Positions 36,841 through 47,174 of a stretch of DNA of 64,000 nucleotides are shown piece after piece; the stretch's first letter is position 1; each line of letters opens with the position of its first letter. Position numbers and translations under genes: made by a program. The stretch covers positions 35,605,488 to 35,669,487 of the forward strand of contig CM038704.1 of the NCBI GenBank assembly GCA_021613375.1, written 5' to 3'. Origin of the DNA: Megaleporinus macrocephalus. Taxonomy: Eukaryota; Chordata; Actinopteri; Characiformes; Anostomidae. The notes under the pieces were generated by a model. It ran no database searches and was not told the DNA's origin. It saw only the letters and a program-made list of their open reading frames with translations.

Positions 36841-37228
36841 GCCATAACACACACACACACACAAAATACAGTCATTTTCAAAGCCAGGAGGACAACAATC
36901 TCCTCATGATGAAGAATTAAATAGTTCAGAATAGAGAACAGTGCTGAAGGAGAACAGATGTTAAATGAATGAAGCTGTTGATAGTCTGATGTGCTATGAA
37001 AGTAATAAGACAGATGACTGAACTACATGAATACTACAGGATGTGGTTACCTAAATAAAGTGGGGACAGTGTTGTCACAGGAGCCAGCTAACAAAGTGTT
37101 AACTTTGGGTTACTGAGAAAAATGAAATGGCAAAGTTCTTATCTAAAAATAAATGTAAGATTTTTTTTTTAGAAACTCATTAAATAAATAGAATTGTCAG
37201 TATACTTTCTGATGAGGATACAGAGACA

Positions 37229-37918
37229 CACTGATCAGCCATTAAAACCACCACCTCAGATCTACTCTCAGTATCCATTTTATCAGTTCCACTTACCACA
37301 TATAACAGACTGTAGTCCTTTTCAACTCTGTGTTACCGTGTACACTTTGTTCTCCTGTTCTTCAATAGTCAGGACCCCCACAAGACCACCACAGAGCATG
37401 TATTATTTGGGTAGTGTATCATTCTCAGCACTACAGGGGTACTGATGTGGTCGTGGTGTGTTAGTGTGTGTTTTGCTGGTATGAGTGGATCAGACACAGT
37501 AGTGCTGCTGGAGTGTCCACTCACTGTCCACTCAATTAGACACTCCTACCTTGCTGGTCCACTGTGTAGATGTAAAATCAGAAATTAAAGTTTATCTGCA
37601 GCTTTGTGTTGATCACACTTTAGTCATCAGTGGTTACATGATGTTGCCCACAGGTCTCTGTTGACTAGATAGTTTTAATTGGGGCACTATTCTCGATCCA
37701 GCAGTGACACTGAGGTGTTTAGGAACTTCAGCAGCACTGCTGTGTTTAATCCACTTACACAATCACCACCTTCAGTCTCAATGCAGTGCTGAGAATTACC
37801 CAGCCCTGAAATAACACCTCCGCTGTGGTGGTCCCGACCAGTGAAGAACAGAGTAATAGAGTAAATAGAGAAACAGATAGATAGAAACAAGGAAGTGTTT
37901 TTTTATGTCATGGCTAAT
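37229..37918 (+). mobile_element. Family A foldback MITE, near-complete, 0.69 kb
   Basis: Ends with inverted termini: ACACTGATCAGCCATTAAAACC at the left, and the right end ATGTCATGGCTAATCAATGT is its diverged reverse complement. The two arms are also inverted: 'CAGGACCCCCACAAGACCACCACAGAG' with 'CTCTATTACTC...GGTCGGGACCACCACAGCGG' on the complement, and 'ATCATTCTCAGCACT' with 'CAGTGCTGAGAATTA'. No open frame of transposase type, so non-autonomous. Two other partial copies lie at 0.46-0.87 and 8.85-9.15 kb. Confidence 0.8.
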
Positions 37919-38079
37919 CAATGTAGGTCTCCTAAAAAGCTTCAATACACGTTTTTAGCACTCGCTGATGCAAAATCCAACACCATACTGAATTACTTAG
38001 AAATAATAAGTAGTGAGTGTAAATGAGTGCAGTGCACCTTACCAGTTAAATCATGAAAACCTACCCAATTTAAATTGAC

Positions 38080-38240
38080 TGAAGTGCCCTTGAGCAATGC
38101 AGCTAGCCCCCAACTGCTCCCCAGTACTGTGGATTGGGCGCACCAGGCAAGTGTGCTCACAGCCCTCAAGTGTGCGCGTGTTTCATGGCACAGATGGGTT
38201 AAATCCAGAGTTCAATTTCCAATTGGTTAATTAATTCTAA
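38080..38240 (+). repeat. SINE-like interspersed fragment
   Basis: 'CCCTTGAGCAATGCAGCTAG', 'CCCCCAACTGCTCCCC', 'CAAGTGTGCTCACAG' and 'ACAGATGGGTTAAAT' follow the order of a common fish SINE-type repeat ('cccttgagcaaggcacctaacccccaactgctcccc'). No A/B-box head is visible, so it is a body fragment. Confidence 0.55.
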
Positions 38241-39265
38241 TTCTAAATGACATGCATTAGTTAGCTATGAGTGGGTTTGGTCCTCACCAGAACAGCTGTA
38301 AGTAAAGTATGCTTTGTGGTTTTGCCCTTTATCTGTCACAACAGCACAGTGACAACAGGAATGACATCCAAGGCTAACAAGGCAAACGCATCCGTGAAAC
38401 GTACATTTCGAGCTGCTGAAGTCTTTTTGGCTGGTTGAGCCTTGCTAAATGTCCTCTAAAATCAGACTGACTTCAATCAACAGTCCGTTCATACTACATA
38501 AAACGCAGCCCCTACAGATGCTGTGTTACAGTTTAAAACTAAATTGTTTCTTTTAAAATAACACAGAGTACTGAGCAGCTTGGCCAACCACACTGTGCAA
38601 AGTCTGACCTTTAAAACATGTTCCTCTCTTTGACACTAAATCTTTGTGCAACACTAGTACTAGTGCTGTCATCTAAAACACACAGCTCTATATATTTCAA
38701 CCAAAATTCATAATTTGTTTTCTTCTCTGCTGAATATCCATCCGTGAACCCAAATAATCAGTTGAAATACACATCCCTGGTTCAGCCCTACTCACAAGTG
38801 TTTTAGTATCAAACTCCATGATACTACTCTTGGTACTGAAGCAGAAAAGTTGGTACGGTGAAAACCTTGGAGAAGAAGGCCTTTACTGAGGAAGATCTAC
38901 AGGAAACCCAATGATTTTCCAACTTCACCAAATAAGCTGAACTGACTAAAGGAATAGAAATGTTGTGTTTGAGCCAGTGGTCCGAAGAACACACACACAC
39001 ACACACCTCTCCACCTCTGTAACGCATGCCTGAGTGTGTGAGTGGGAGGAACTGTCTTTATCAGGGCTTTCAGTAATGCTGAGAATGAGGATGTGGAGTT
39101 CAGACGAGCGATCAAAGCCAGACCCCCCTCCACCTCTTTCTTTCTCTCTTTCTCTCCCTCTCCTGAGAATGCACACAGACACAGGTTTATTATAAAGCAG
39201 GTCCAGAACACCAAACACACATATGCATTATGTACAAAGTCTTTATATTAAATAATAATACTAAT
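38241..39265. other. Intergenic, no gene seen
   Basis: Contains a short (CA)n at 38,990-39,007. Overlapping minus-strand frames at 38,824-39,220 are mutually incompatible and carry microsatellite-derived C/V runs. Confidence 0.5.
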
Positions 39266-39267
39266 AC

Positions 39268-39316
<49 letters not shown>

Positions 39317-39340
39317 AATAATAATAATAATAATAATAAC
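39268..39340. repeat. (TTA)n-(TAA)n palindromic microsatellite
   Basis: TTA units (39,268 to about 39,313) invert to TAA units (to about 39,339), then AAC. Opposite polarity to the 17.3-kb locus but the same AT-palindrome structure. Confidence 0.95.
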
Positions 39341-39394
39341 AACAACAAAAATAAAATTGAAGTCCTCTCTGGGGTTGTTTAGTAAACACAATGG

Positions 39395-39500
39395 TTCTAT
39401 ATAATTATGAATACTGCATGGTGAAATACTTCTTCAGATTGATAAAGAATGTGTTGTATATGCTTTTATATAGAACCATTTCCTCATGCAAAGATATATT
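39395..39500 (+). repeat. Family E MITE fragment
   Basis: 'TGCATGGTGAAATACTTCTTCAGATTGATAAAGAATGTGTTGTATATG' belongs to a family with copies at 6.5, 46.0, 53.0 and 58.5 kb. Confidence 0.65.
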
Positions 39501-39811
39501 AAAGCATGCAAATTCTATATAAAATCACTGTCTTTACTACACAACCATCTTCAAGAGTGTCTTCAAATGCTGACATTATATCTTATATATGTAAATTGTC
39601 AACAATAACAGTACAGCTCATCTTGTACTATATAAGCAGTGTATATGCAAACTACACATATTTGTTCAATTGTGACAAAAATATTTGTCAGATTTCACAT
39701 ATTTGTTGATGTTCTAAGAGCTAGCAAGCTGCACATTCATTACAGAGAACACAAAAACAATGTGGCAACAACTGATAATTGTATTTTGTATTTTGATAAT
39801 TGTATTTTTTT

Positions 39812-39814
<3 letters not shown>

Positions 39815-39898
<84 letters not shown>
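39815..39898 (+). repeat. (AT)n microsatellite, 75 bp, followed by (AC)n
   Basis: About 37 uninterrupted AT units, then five AC units. Frames of alternating Y and I are artefacts. Confidence 0.95.
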
Positions 39899-39899
<1 letters not shown>

Positions 39900-41499
39900 A
39901 AGGCATATATAGTAAGCTAATATTACTACATCTCGTCACTTGTCTTTGTTTTCACCATATACTTCTATTCGCTGCATTTCTTTTTGTCCAGTCAGGACAG
40001 GTTTCATTATTCAGAACCTTGACCCGAGAGACAGACAGAGAAAGAGACAGAGAGAGAAAGAGAGAGACACACACACATACACACACGTCACTGCATACAG
40101 TCTCTCGGACAAGCCCTGAATTCAAACACAAAGTCGAAGCTCAGAGAACTGAACCACAGTGCCCTCTACAGAGTCTGCAGGAAAACTGCCGTCTGCTGGG
40201 AAACAGTACTCACTCTCACCCACAAGAAAAAACACAAGGATCTAATCAGTCCTGATCATTCCTGGATAGCTCAAGCTAGAGCAATGTATCATTGATGCCT
40301 ACACACCAGTATGGATTATTACTTTTAGCTGATTGCATAAGGAAGGAGCAACATAAAGGAAAATAAGTGAAAAAAAGTGCAGAACTGTTTAAGCTGCGGA
40401 AAAACTGTAACTAACAAACCATCACCTGGAAGACTTGGTAGACCACAAAACAGCCCTTAAAGCTTTCATCTTTGAGAGAGGAGAACATCAAGCTCCACTC
40501 TTGCTTCAGATGAAAAGACACCTCACTACAGACACCTCACTACAGTAGGAAAAAGAATTTTGTTAACAACTGACAAAATGACCAATCACAAGCCTGCTAT
40601 TTTGGCATGACGTATAAAGGAGACAGTCTTGAAAATGGAGTGACGACATAAATCATCCCTCAAGAAGCACAGAAGTATATGGTAGGTGAAGCATTCATTC
40701 TCCAAGATATCTTTGAACAAAAAATCCAACTGGCAGAATGCGGACAGTGTGGTCAGGTTAATGCACAGACTCTACGTCTACAAGAGGGTGAAGTGTCAGT
40801 GGCTGAGACTAGTAAATAGGTGTAAACTGCTGAAGAAGCTATTACAAGAAAAATCAAAGATGATGCTGGTGTTCTCAAAACAATGCACTGATTACCCCAG
40901 AGACCAGACTTCAACAACAACAAAGTTGTTCTTGTGAGAAGCAGAAATCGCAAAACCAACTTCTAACCAACTTTTAATCAATCTAATCAATTATACAGTA
41001 ACTGGGCATTAACATGCTTGGAAAACTACTTTATTTATATATTTAATAGTTTCCTAAAGAGGTTGCTTTTTATACTTCTTTCCACATCGAAAATCAAAAT
41101 GTGTTATTAGGCCAGGGCTTTTTTTAGGTGTGAATCTCAGATTCTATGTGATCACAATCTTTTAGGAAAGGATTTAGTCAATCAAGAAAATGCACACTTC
41201 TGATTACATTCAAATTATGTTTGAATATACACAGATAACAAGAATGTACTTGGAGACTGTTTACAGAGTTTTCTATGACATTTTCTTAGCTGCATGTGAC
41301 AGTTTAACCATCCCTGGTGCTGAAATTAACACAGTTAACCAGCTTAAATAAGGCACTTTGTGATAAATTTTAGCACCTAATCTGTATTTATTTACTGTGC
41401 CATAACTTTTGCATGTCAACTATGTAAAAGCAAATTTTACTTTACTGCGGCCAAAAATATTAGTTATTAATATTAACTTTTTTAATGCAACTGACTGAT
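39899..41499. other. Intergenic; GA/CA tract and unclassified repeat-like block
   Basis: 40,031-40,086 is GAGAGA followed by CACACA. 40,380-40,930 has the look of an interspersed element ('GGAGAACATCAAGCTCCACTC', tandem 'GACACCTCACTACA' at about 40,508-40,537), but I cannot place it in a family and it shows no intact frame. No gene supported. Confidence 0.4.
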
Positions 41500-41990
41500 T
41501 TTAAAGCATGACCACAGCCCACCTCAGCAGCCTGGTCTCCTATTCAGAGTGCTTGCAGAAACCACTGTGCTGCTCTGTGGAGTGCGCAGTCATCTGACGT
41601 GTTGGCCCATCATAAGACACTGTGAAACACTTGGCCTAATTGGATGTGCTTGCTATAGACACTGCGCATTACGCCACCGCTCCAGCTGCTGGACCAGTTA
41701 AGCAACGTCAGAGGAGCAGGTCATAGACTACTAATGTCCATCGCTGCCTCTGCCAGATATTTCTAAATGTTCGATTGAACAAGGACTTCTTCCACTTCCC
41801 TTTCACCAGCATTTCTAGTCAGATATGACCCCGCCGTGCCTCGTGACACAGATTTCTTTTAAAATTCAGATTTCTAGAGAAGTCTTGTGAGCAGCTGTGA
41901 AAGTGAAGCCTAGTGAAGACAAGCACAGAACAAACCTAATTACCGTGCCAGTCATCTGCCTGCGGTCACCAGTACAGACATTCACAAAGC
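41500..41990. other. Repeat-poor block upstream of the 3' end of COPRS, candidate conserved DNA
   Basis: About 490 bp of GC-balanced, non-repetitive sequence with motifs such as CCTAATTGG and AACCTAATTACCGTGCC, in an otherwise AT-rich and repetitive region. It lacks an open exon. Inference only: a candidate regulatory element. Confidence 0.3.
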
Positions 41991-43379
41991 AAAGCAACGG
42001 CACTCATCACAGATCAGTGTGAGAATTCATCCTTCAACACGGCTGTTTTTAGCTGAATGATGTACTGTTTATAGTTAACATTGTGCTATACAGCACCTCA
42101 AAGCACATGATCAAATATTTCACAGATTATTGAGTAATGGGTTATAAGTGGGACATAGGCTTCTGTTATTAGTCAGTAGAGCAAAGTCTGTGTTCCCCCT
42201 TTCACACCACACACACTGTTTAAAAAAATGATTTAATTAATTACTAATTTTCAAATGATTAAAACTGGGGTAAAAAACAAATATGACCTTTGATTATTCG
42301 AGGACAAAATTAAAAAACTAATTAGCTTTGACATGTACAGTCATATGCAAATGTTTAAAGGTCCCCGCTAATATGCCATGCATGGATTGTTTGATTTTCG
42401 ATTTATCTATGTATCTATCCATCCATCTGTATGATGCAGGATGAAATGTATTACATTGTGCTACTTTAAGGCAAAGTATTGTGAATTTCTAAATACAATT
42501 TTAGGAAAACTGTCATGGTATACACAGGCATGCTAGTGCTAACATTAACGGTGCGGCCTTACGCTACTTGTTTATGTTGTAGTTGAAGCGTCTGATGGTT
42601 AAAGATAGATTACAACATTGCAATCTAGACGTTGGGGATTTAAATCTAAGACAAAATAAAATTTGCTTATGCCCAAATCTGTTACTTTGTAAATGTCTGG
42701 TCATGCAAACAAACAAACAACAAACAAACAAACAAATAAACAAAACAAAAAAACACATATCAAGATAGGGATGCAGTATAGCTTGTCCAGACATGTGGTA
42801 ATAAAAAGGGGAAAATATCAGCAGGTTAAAATGACAAGGGGTCAGCATAGTGGCACTGGGAGTTTATAATAGCACTAAAGAGAACTAAGAGGAAAGGATT
42901 TGTTTATAAGCCTGACTGGCCTTAAAGTGACCCCTGATCTTTAGGCAATTCCCCATGAAAAGGCGGTGGTCAATATGAGAGCAAAGCGCCATGGCTTGTG
43001 ACTCACTCAGTACTGAAGTCAAATGTTTTGTAAGGGAGTGGACAGAGAAATTTTAGCAGTAAACATGTGTAGGTAAGTATGTCTGTTTCCATGGAGTTTT
43101 TGAGAACAATGAAGTCACTGTATAAAAATGCAGCATGTGGTTTAACTCATAAATCATGTCTTTCACCTAAATCACAGTCAAATAACATGATCTACACTGC
43201 CATCTAGAGGCAGCATGTGGCCAGTACAGCAATGCAGTTCACAGTCAAATCCCCACCAAGAAAGCTGTTTTAATATGTTGCAATTTAGTTCAAGACTGGG
43301 TTTAATCTGTGACCAAGGTACCAGCAACAAGCCTCATATTGTTTAAAGTGGCTTTCTTACAACATCAAATAAAAGACAT
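41991..43379. other. Intergenic; (CAAA)n at 42.71-42.75 kb
   Basis: A run of CAAACAAA units at about 42,707-42,752. Otherwise no supported feature. Confidence 0.5.
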
Positions 43380-43385
43380 TTTATT
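43380..43385 (-). terminator. Possible poly(A) signal of COPRS (AATAAA)
   Basis: Plus TTTATT is AATAAA on the minus strand, about 410 nt after the stop codon. Alternatives are ATTAAA at 43,730-43,735 and an AATAAA that overlaps the stop codon (43,795-43,800). The sequence alone cannot choose. Confidence 0.25.
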
Positions 43386-43795
43386 ACTTTTCTTTCTTTT
43401 TTGTGCATTTAAGCACCATAAAATAAAGGGTTCACTTTCTGAAGGCAATTGCTGGAGCGGGGCCAACTCGAACCAAACAGGTGAACCTAAACATTTTAAA
43501 TAGCAGTCAACAAAAAAAGGTTAACAGCAGAATGTTCCAGAGTTCAATATGAATTTATCAACAAACCCAGGAAAATTTATGTTCATCAGAAGGAAGAAAT
43601 AACTTAAAATAACTTAAAACAACAATATAAAATATATTATAATGTTTGACAAAATTTGCTTTTACATGAACTTACATAAGTGGTCAATCCATCTCCAGGC
43701 TAAAAGGTTCAAAACATAATCTCTTCCCATTTAATTTGGTAAAACTAAAAGATCTGAACTTCAAACGATGCATGTTTTTTGTGTCCTCAACTTTT

Positions 43796-43971
43796 TTATT
43801 CTTCTGCATCAGTGAACTGGCCCGCCTCATGGGAGTAGATGTAGTGGACCCACTTCACAGGAGGAACATGGTGCATGGAGGGGCTGTAGTGGTCTTGATT
43901 CGGGGTGGGGGCTTCAGGGACTTTGTACAGGGTCAGTTCATTCAGGGTAACCTTCAACTCCTCCTTAGGAC
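43796..43971 (-). CDS. COPRS: COPRS exon 3 (last coding exon)
   Basis: Acceptor GCCTTTCTGTAG ends at 43,972. The exon begins GT-CCT-AAG, completing a Gly codon, and codes GPKEELKVTLNEL through the conserved end GQFTDAEE and TAA. The 138-nt intron (43,972-44,109) has no in-frame stop, so the frame also reads straight through it. Confidence 0.78.
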
Positions 43972-44371
43972 CTACAGAAAGGCAAGAAGGCTTGTGGATA
44001 ATAAAGTTTGGGCAGATAAATGTTTTTTTATTATTATAGTTATGTAAAAGTGCACAATTATACAAATGTGTTTTTGTGAGTGTTTTTAGTTTCAAATCCT
44101 TCAGATTACCATACGGCATCTCATCCTCCATTTCCTTCACTTTCTCCAAGCTGCATGAGAGCTCTTCGATCTCCTTGTCCCAGTCTTCGCAATCGTTGGG
44201 CAGCTGATGTGGGGCTATGCTGCCTATAGGTGGGAACGCTTTTTTATGTATCTTCTTTCGATACCGGACCTTGTTCCACTTGCTCGGAATATGTTTTTTT
44301 CGCACTTTGTCCGTCAGCGTCAAGACAGACCGATTCGAAGGCTGCTCAAACTTGGACAGGGCTTGAGGCAT
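43796..44371 (-). CDS. COPRS: COPRS-like protein (coordinator of PRMT5), two coding exons
   Basis: Join of 44,371-44,110 and 43,971-43,796, giving 145 residues. COPRS is a small nuclear protein known in mammals to bind PRMT5 and direct its histone H4R3 methylation. Seen here: a basic N-terminus (VRKKHIPSKWNKVRYRKK), an acidic middle with EDWDKEIEEL and EDEMPY, and a C-terminus with HHVPP and the final GQFTDAEE. The mammalian protein, as I recall it, has the same order (EDWDSEL, NPYDAD, WHHPPP, GQFDDAED at the very end). Position next to RAB11FIP4, as on human 17q11.2, supports orthology. The N-terminal half has no match that I can recall, so the assignment rests on the C-terminus and synteny. 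The ATG has A at -3. Confidence 0.77.
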   Translation of the reverse strand: MPQALSKFEQPSNRSVLTLTDKVRKKHIPSKWNKVRYRKKIHKKAFPPIGSIAPHQLPNDCEDWDKEIEELSCSLEKVKEMEDEMPYGNLKDLKLKTLTKTHLYNCALLHNYNNKKTFICPNFIIHKPSCLSVGPKEELKVTLNELTLYKVPEAPTPNQDHYSPSMHHVPPVKWVHYIYSHEAGQFTDAEE

Positions 44372-44400
44372 TTTTATTAGTCTCTGCTCCCTCAGTCAAC
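44110..44400 (-). CDS. COPRS: COPRS exon 2 (coding from 44,371)
   Basis: Acceptor TTTCTCCCAG ends at 44,401, so the exon starts at 44,400. 29 nt of 5' UTR precede the ATG. It codes 87 residues plus one base and ends CCG-TAT-G before a GTAATC donor at 44,109 (phase 1). Start chosen because it is the first ATG after the acceptor and the frame upstream is closed. Confidence 0.75.
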
Positions 44401-44869
44401 CTGGGAGAAACACACAGAGCACATTATTATAGTTCTTACATTTTTATGTTCCTAACTGTGGCAATACAGTTTTTAGGCTGTGGTTCCTGAATTATTGTTA
44501 CTTTTTTGTTTATAATCAACTTCTCATAGAAAGAACTGGTTTGTCTTTTTGAATTACACCCAATAATTAAGAGATGATTTCAGGTCCAACTGACTGCCTG
44601 AATTTTAGGTGACGGTCACAGGCCTACTGTAGAAAGTCACAGAATCCATTAGAAGGTTCTGCTGGTTCCTGATGGTGTCCAGTAGTCAGTAATGGTAGTG
44701 TTTGCTTTCCTGATGATTGATGTCACAGTGTAATGAGATCTACTGGTTTAACAGGTGTTCTGGGACTGATTAGAAAGTAAAAACACCAGGTTTAAATTCT
44801 AATTATTTAAATGGTTAGGTTTTTTTTCAGCAAGGAAAGGAATACATAGAATCCATTTTATTAACTTAC

Positions 44870-45000
44870 CTAGCACATACTTTAGAGCTGTTCTAAGCTG
44901 CTCTTGGCGAAACATTTTTGGAGGTTCCCTCAAGACAGAAACGAATAAATAAACCCAATTAAACCGAGCAGCCGCTCAGCAGAAGACCAGCGAAGACATC
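44870..45000 (-). other. COPRS: Probable 5' noncoding exon of COPRS with a split uORF
   Basis: An excellent donor, CTAG|GTAAGT, lies at 44,870/44,869 in the right orientation and matches the exon 2 acceptor 470 nt away. An ATG at 44,915-44,913 opens MFRQEQLRTALKYVL. After splicing to 44,400 the frame becomes GGT-TGA and ends, giving a 16-residue upstream ORF that spans the junction. The 5' end of the exon is not determined. Confidence 0.5.
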
Positions 45001-45177
45001 CGATGCTAAGGTTTTACTAATTCTTAAAACATTCTACACAATGTCCGAAAAATGCACCAGTATTAAACTCGAGAGTTACAACGTTTTAATCAAGAGCTCA
45101 TGAAACATAATCAATCTGATGACTAAAATGTCTTTACAAACATCAGATCAGCTGCTCTCAACAGGCTTCTCCTCACA

Positions 45178-45184
45178 CCGGAAG
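45178..45184 (+). promoter_or_regulatory. Possible ETS site in the COPRS promoter region
   Basis: CCGGAAG, the core ETS/GABP motif, about 180-260 bp upstream of the probable first exon. Motif match only. Confidence 0.3.
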
Positions 45185-45406
45185 CTAATATTAGCTAGCT
45201 AACGCTAGCTAGCAAGCTAATTTTGAAGTTTGTTTAATGCAACTTACAAGTTTTATTCGGTATTTAATTACGGTTTCTGCTTTTAAAACGGCAACGAACT
45301 GCTAACAACGAACAATAAACATATAAAACCTGAACTTGAAATAAAACAGACAGGACGCTAATATAGCTGCTCTGCTGTAAATTAGCTCGTTAGCCAGGAG
45401 CTAACG

Positions 45407-45414
45407 TGACGTCA
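45407..45414. promoter_or_regulatory. Perfect CRE (TGACGTCA) upstream of COPRS
   Basis: An 8-bp palindromic cAMP-response element, full consensus, about 500 bp upstream of the probable first exon. Such sites are common in housekeeping promoters. No TATA box or CpG island is evident. Confidence 0.35.
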
Positions 45415-45420
45415 CACATT

Positions 45421-46034
45421 TATTCTGAACTTTATAAAAATATTATAAATAGAAATATTGGCATACATGTAAATAGGTTTCTACTGTATTTTTAGTGCAC
45501 TTATAAAAATAATAAATTCACCACTTTTAATAAATGCAACACTTTTTAAAGAAGCATCTTAAAATTATTTTAAAAGACTGCTTGTATGCATATTTAAACA
45601 AACATGAGCCCACCTGATATTTTCAAGCTGGTGGCTCCTAAACCCACACCTTCTTCTTCTTTCTCCTCTTTTTCTTTTTCTAGTTAAGACAAGTTGAAAG
45701 ATGAAATTATTTGCTGTTAGCACTCCAATCCTACAGGCCTGGGAGGGAAGTAGTGTTGCTCAATTGAACGTTTCTGATTAGCAGAGCGCCATCACGTGGC
45801 ATTGGAGAGCCTGGCCTGTTGTGTCACTTGGCCAAACCACATAATCCAATGCATTTTGAGCTGCTGTGAAATTCCAGCAATTACGGCACGTGTAATCTCT
45901 GCTACACATCCACAGATACGCCACTGCTACACAGCCCCGTTTTTCCAATGGACCAAGCAGAATACCTGGATCCCTGGGTCCATCGAACTTTATAGCACCT
46001 GAAACACATTACAGGGTCAGTTTCCCGGCCTCAA
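45421..46034. other. Intergenic between COPRS and the Tc1 remnants
   Basis: AT-rich up to 45.6 kb, then a pyrimidine tract (45,648-45,682). A 68-codon frame at 45,796-46,002 is unrecognised. No gene supported. Confidence 0.45.
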
Positions 46035-46037
46035 GCT

Positions 46038-46083
46038 ACACTCTTAAAAAAGATGGTTCTTTAGTGTTTGATTAATAAGATTG

Positions 46084-46144
<61 letters not shown>

Positions 46145-46215
46145 GGGTTCTTTAATTGTGACAATGTCAAGCCTGTAACAACAGAAGAACCCTTTCTGCT
46201 ACTATATAGAATATA
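46038..46215 (+). repeat. Family E MITE copy expanded by (TA)n
   Basis: Starts ACACTCTTAAAAAAGATGGTTCTTTAG, the family terminus, and resumes at 46,142 with TTAAGGGTTCTTTAATTGTGACAATGTCAAGC. A 57-bp (TA)n (46,085-46,141) sits between. Confidence 0.7.
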
Positions 46216-46399
46216 TATAGACTATCAACGGCCGCGCCATGATGATGTCATTGTTCATCTTTTATGATAAGAAGTATAGGGAGTTAAGAGCTCCAACTGT
46301 GAGTAGCCACACAGTTATAATGTCCTCAGGCGGTCTAACCAAATAGGGGATTTCAAATTAGGGACTTTCCACAAACACCCCATCTGACCACCTTGAAAC

Positions 46400-46790
46400 C
46401 CCAAAAGCCCCAATCCATTCCTCAGCCTGGATTCAAGTCAGGTGTCCATAAAGGCCAAGCTGGAAGGTCCAATGATGCCCAAGCCTCAGCTTCCTGACAA
46501 AAGCTTTTTTTTTTCTTCAAGGATTTCCTTATTTTTATTAAATCCATTTTTCCCACGCTGCAGGTTTCCACTGTCAGAGGAAGCAAAGCAACCCCAGAGC
46601 ATCACTGAGCCATTGAGTCATCCTCCTCCAAACATATTGATCGCCTATAAACTATAGACTCATAAACTTTACAGTTTTGTTTCATCGCTCTACAGAACAG
46701 AATCCCAAAACTCCTGTGGCTAATTATTATTATTATTATTCTGTGGCTAAATGGTCTTAAGTCTATCGGAGCAGACTTTTGTTGTGCTTT
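46400..46790 (-). pseudogene. Tc1/mariner transposase remnant, minus strand
   Basis: On the minus strand, GDQYVWRR (about 46,646-46,620) and, in another frame, MLWGCFASSDSGNLQRG (about 46,602-46,552) are hallmarks of fish Tc1-family transposases, in the correct order. The frame change between them and several stops show that it is dead. Upstream text FWDSVL/NKTVKF fits the SDETK region, decayed. Confidence 0.7.
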
Positions 46791-47174
46791 TGGGTCAGTG
46801 AAGGTGTATATCTTGGAGTTCGGGCATAGAGACTTTTAGTGACCAAAACTGGTCTGTGCATCAACTGAAAAAACGCTTTTATATATATATATATATATCA
46901 CATAAAATTAACCAGGACAATGAAATCACAGAGCAAACAGATTGCTAATATGTAAATTATATAGTCACCATGTAATGCACAGTGGTTACTTAGAAATGAC
47001 CTTTGACCTTGAACCCAAAATAATTCATCCTGAATTTATTTTAGATTTAGTGGTTTGTGACTTTTTCATGTGAGTAAATCCAGCATAAAGACATTAAAAG
47101 ACATTCTCTGTGTGCCTGAAGGGGTTAAACGAACGCGAACAGTTAAACCAAACATTTTGCTGTCATTTAAGCAT

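Noticed and set aside
40380..40930. Possible Tc1-type element
   Set aside because: General look of an interspersed element, but no diagnostic transposase motif or terminal repeat could be shown, so it is not called a mobile element.
43920..43950. Resemblance to miR-193 on the minus strand (AACTGACCCTGTACAAAGTCCC)
   Set aside because: miR-193a lies near RAB11FIP4 in mammals, so I looked for it. This match has a changed seed and a 2-nt insertion, and it lies inside the COPRS coding exon (NELTLYKVPEA), so it is coincidence. No miR-365 was found by eye either.
44870..44915. Exon 1 ATG (MFRQEQLRTALKYVL) as the true COPRS start
   Set aside because: Splicing to the only visible acceptor (44,401/44,400) gives an immediate stop, so it is read as a uORF.
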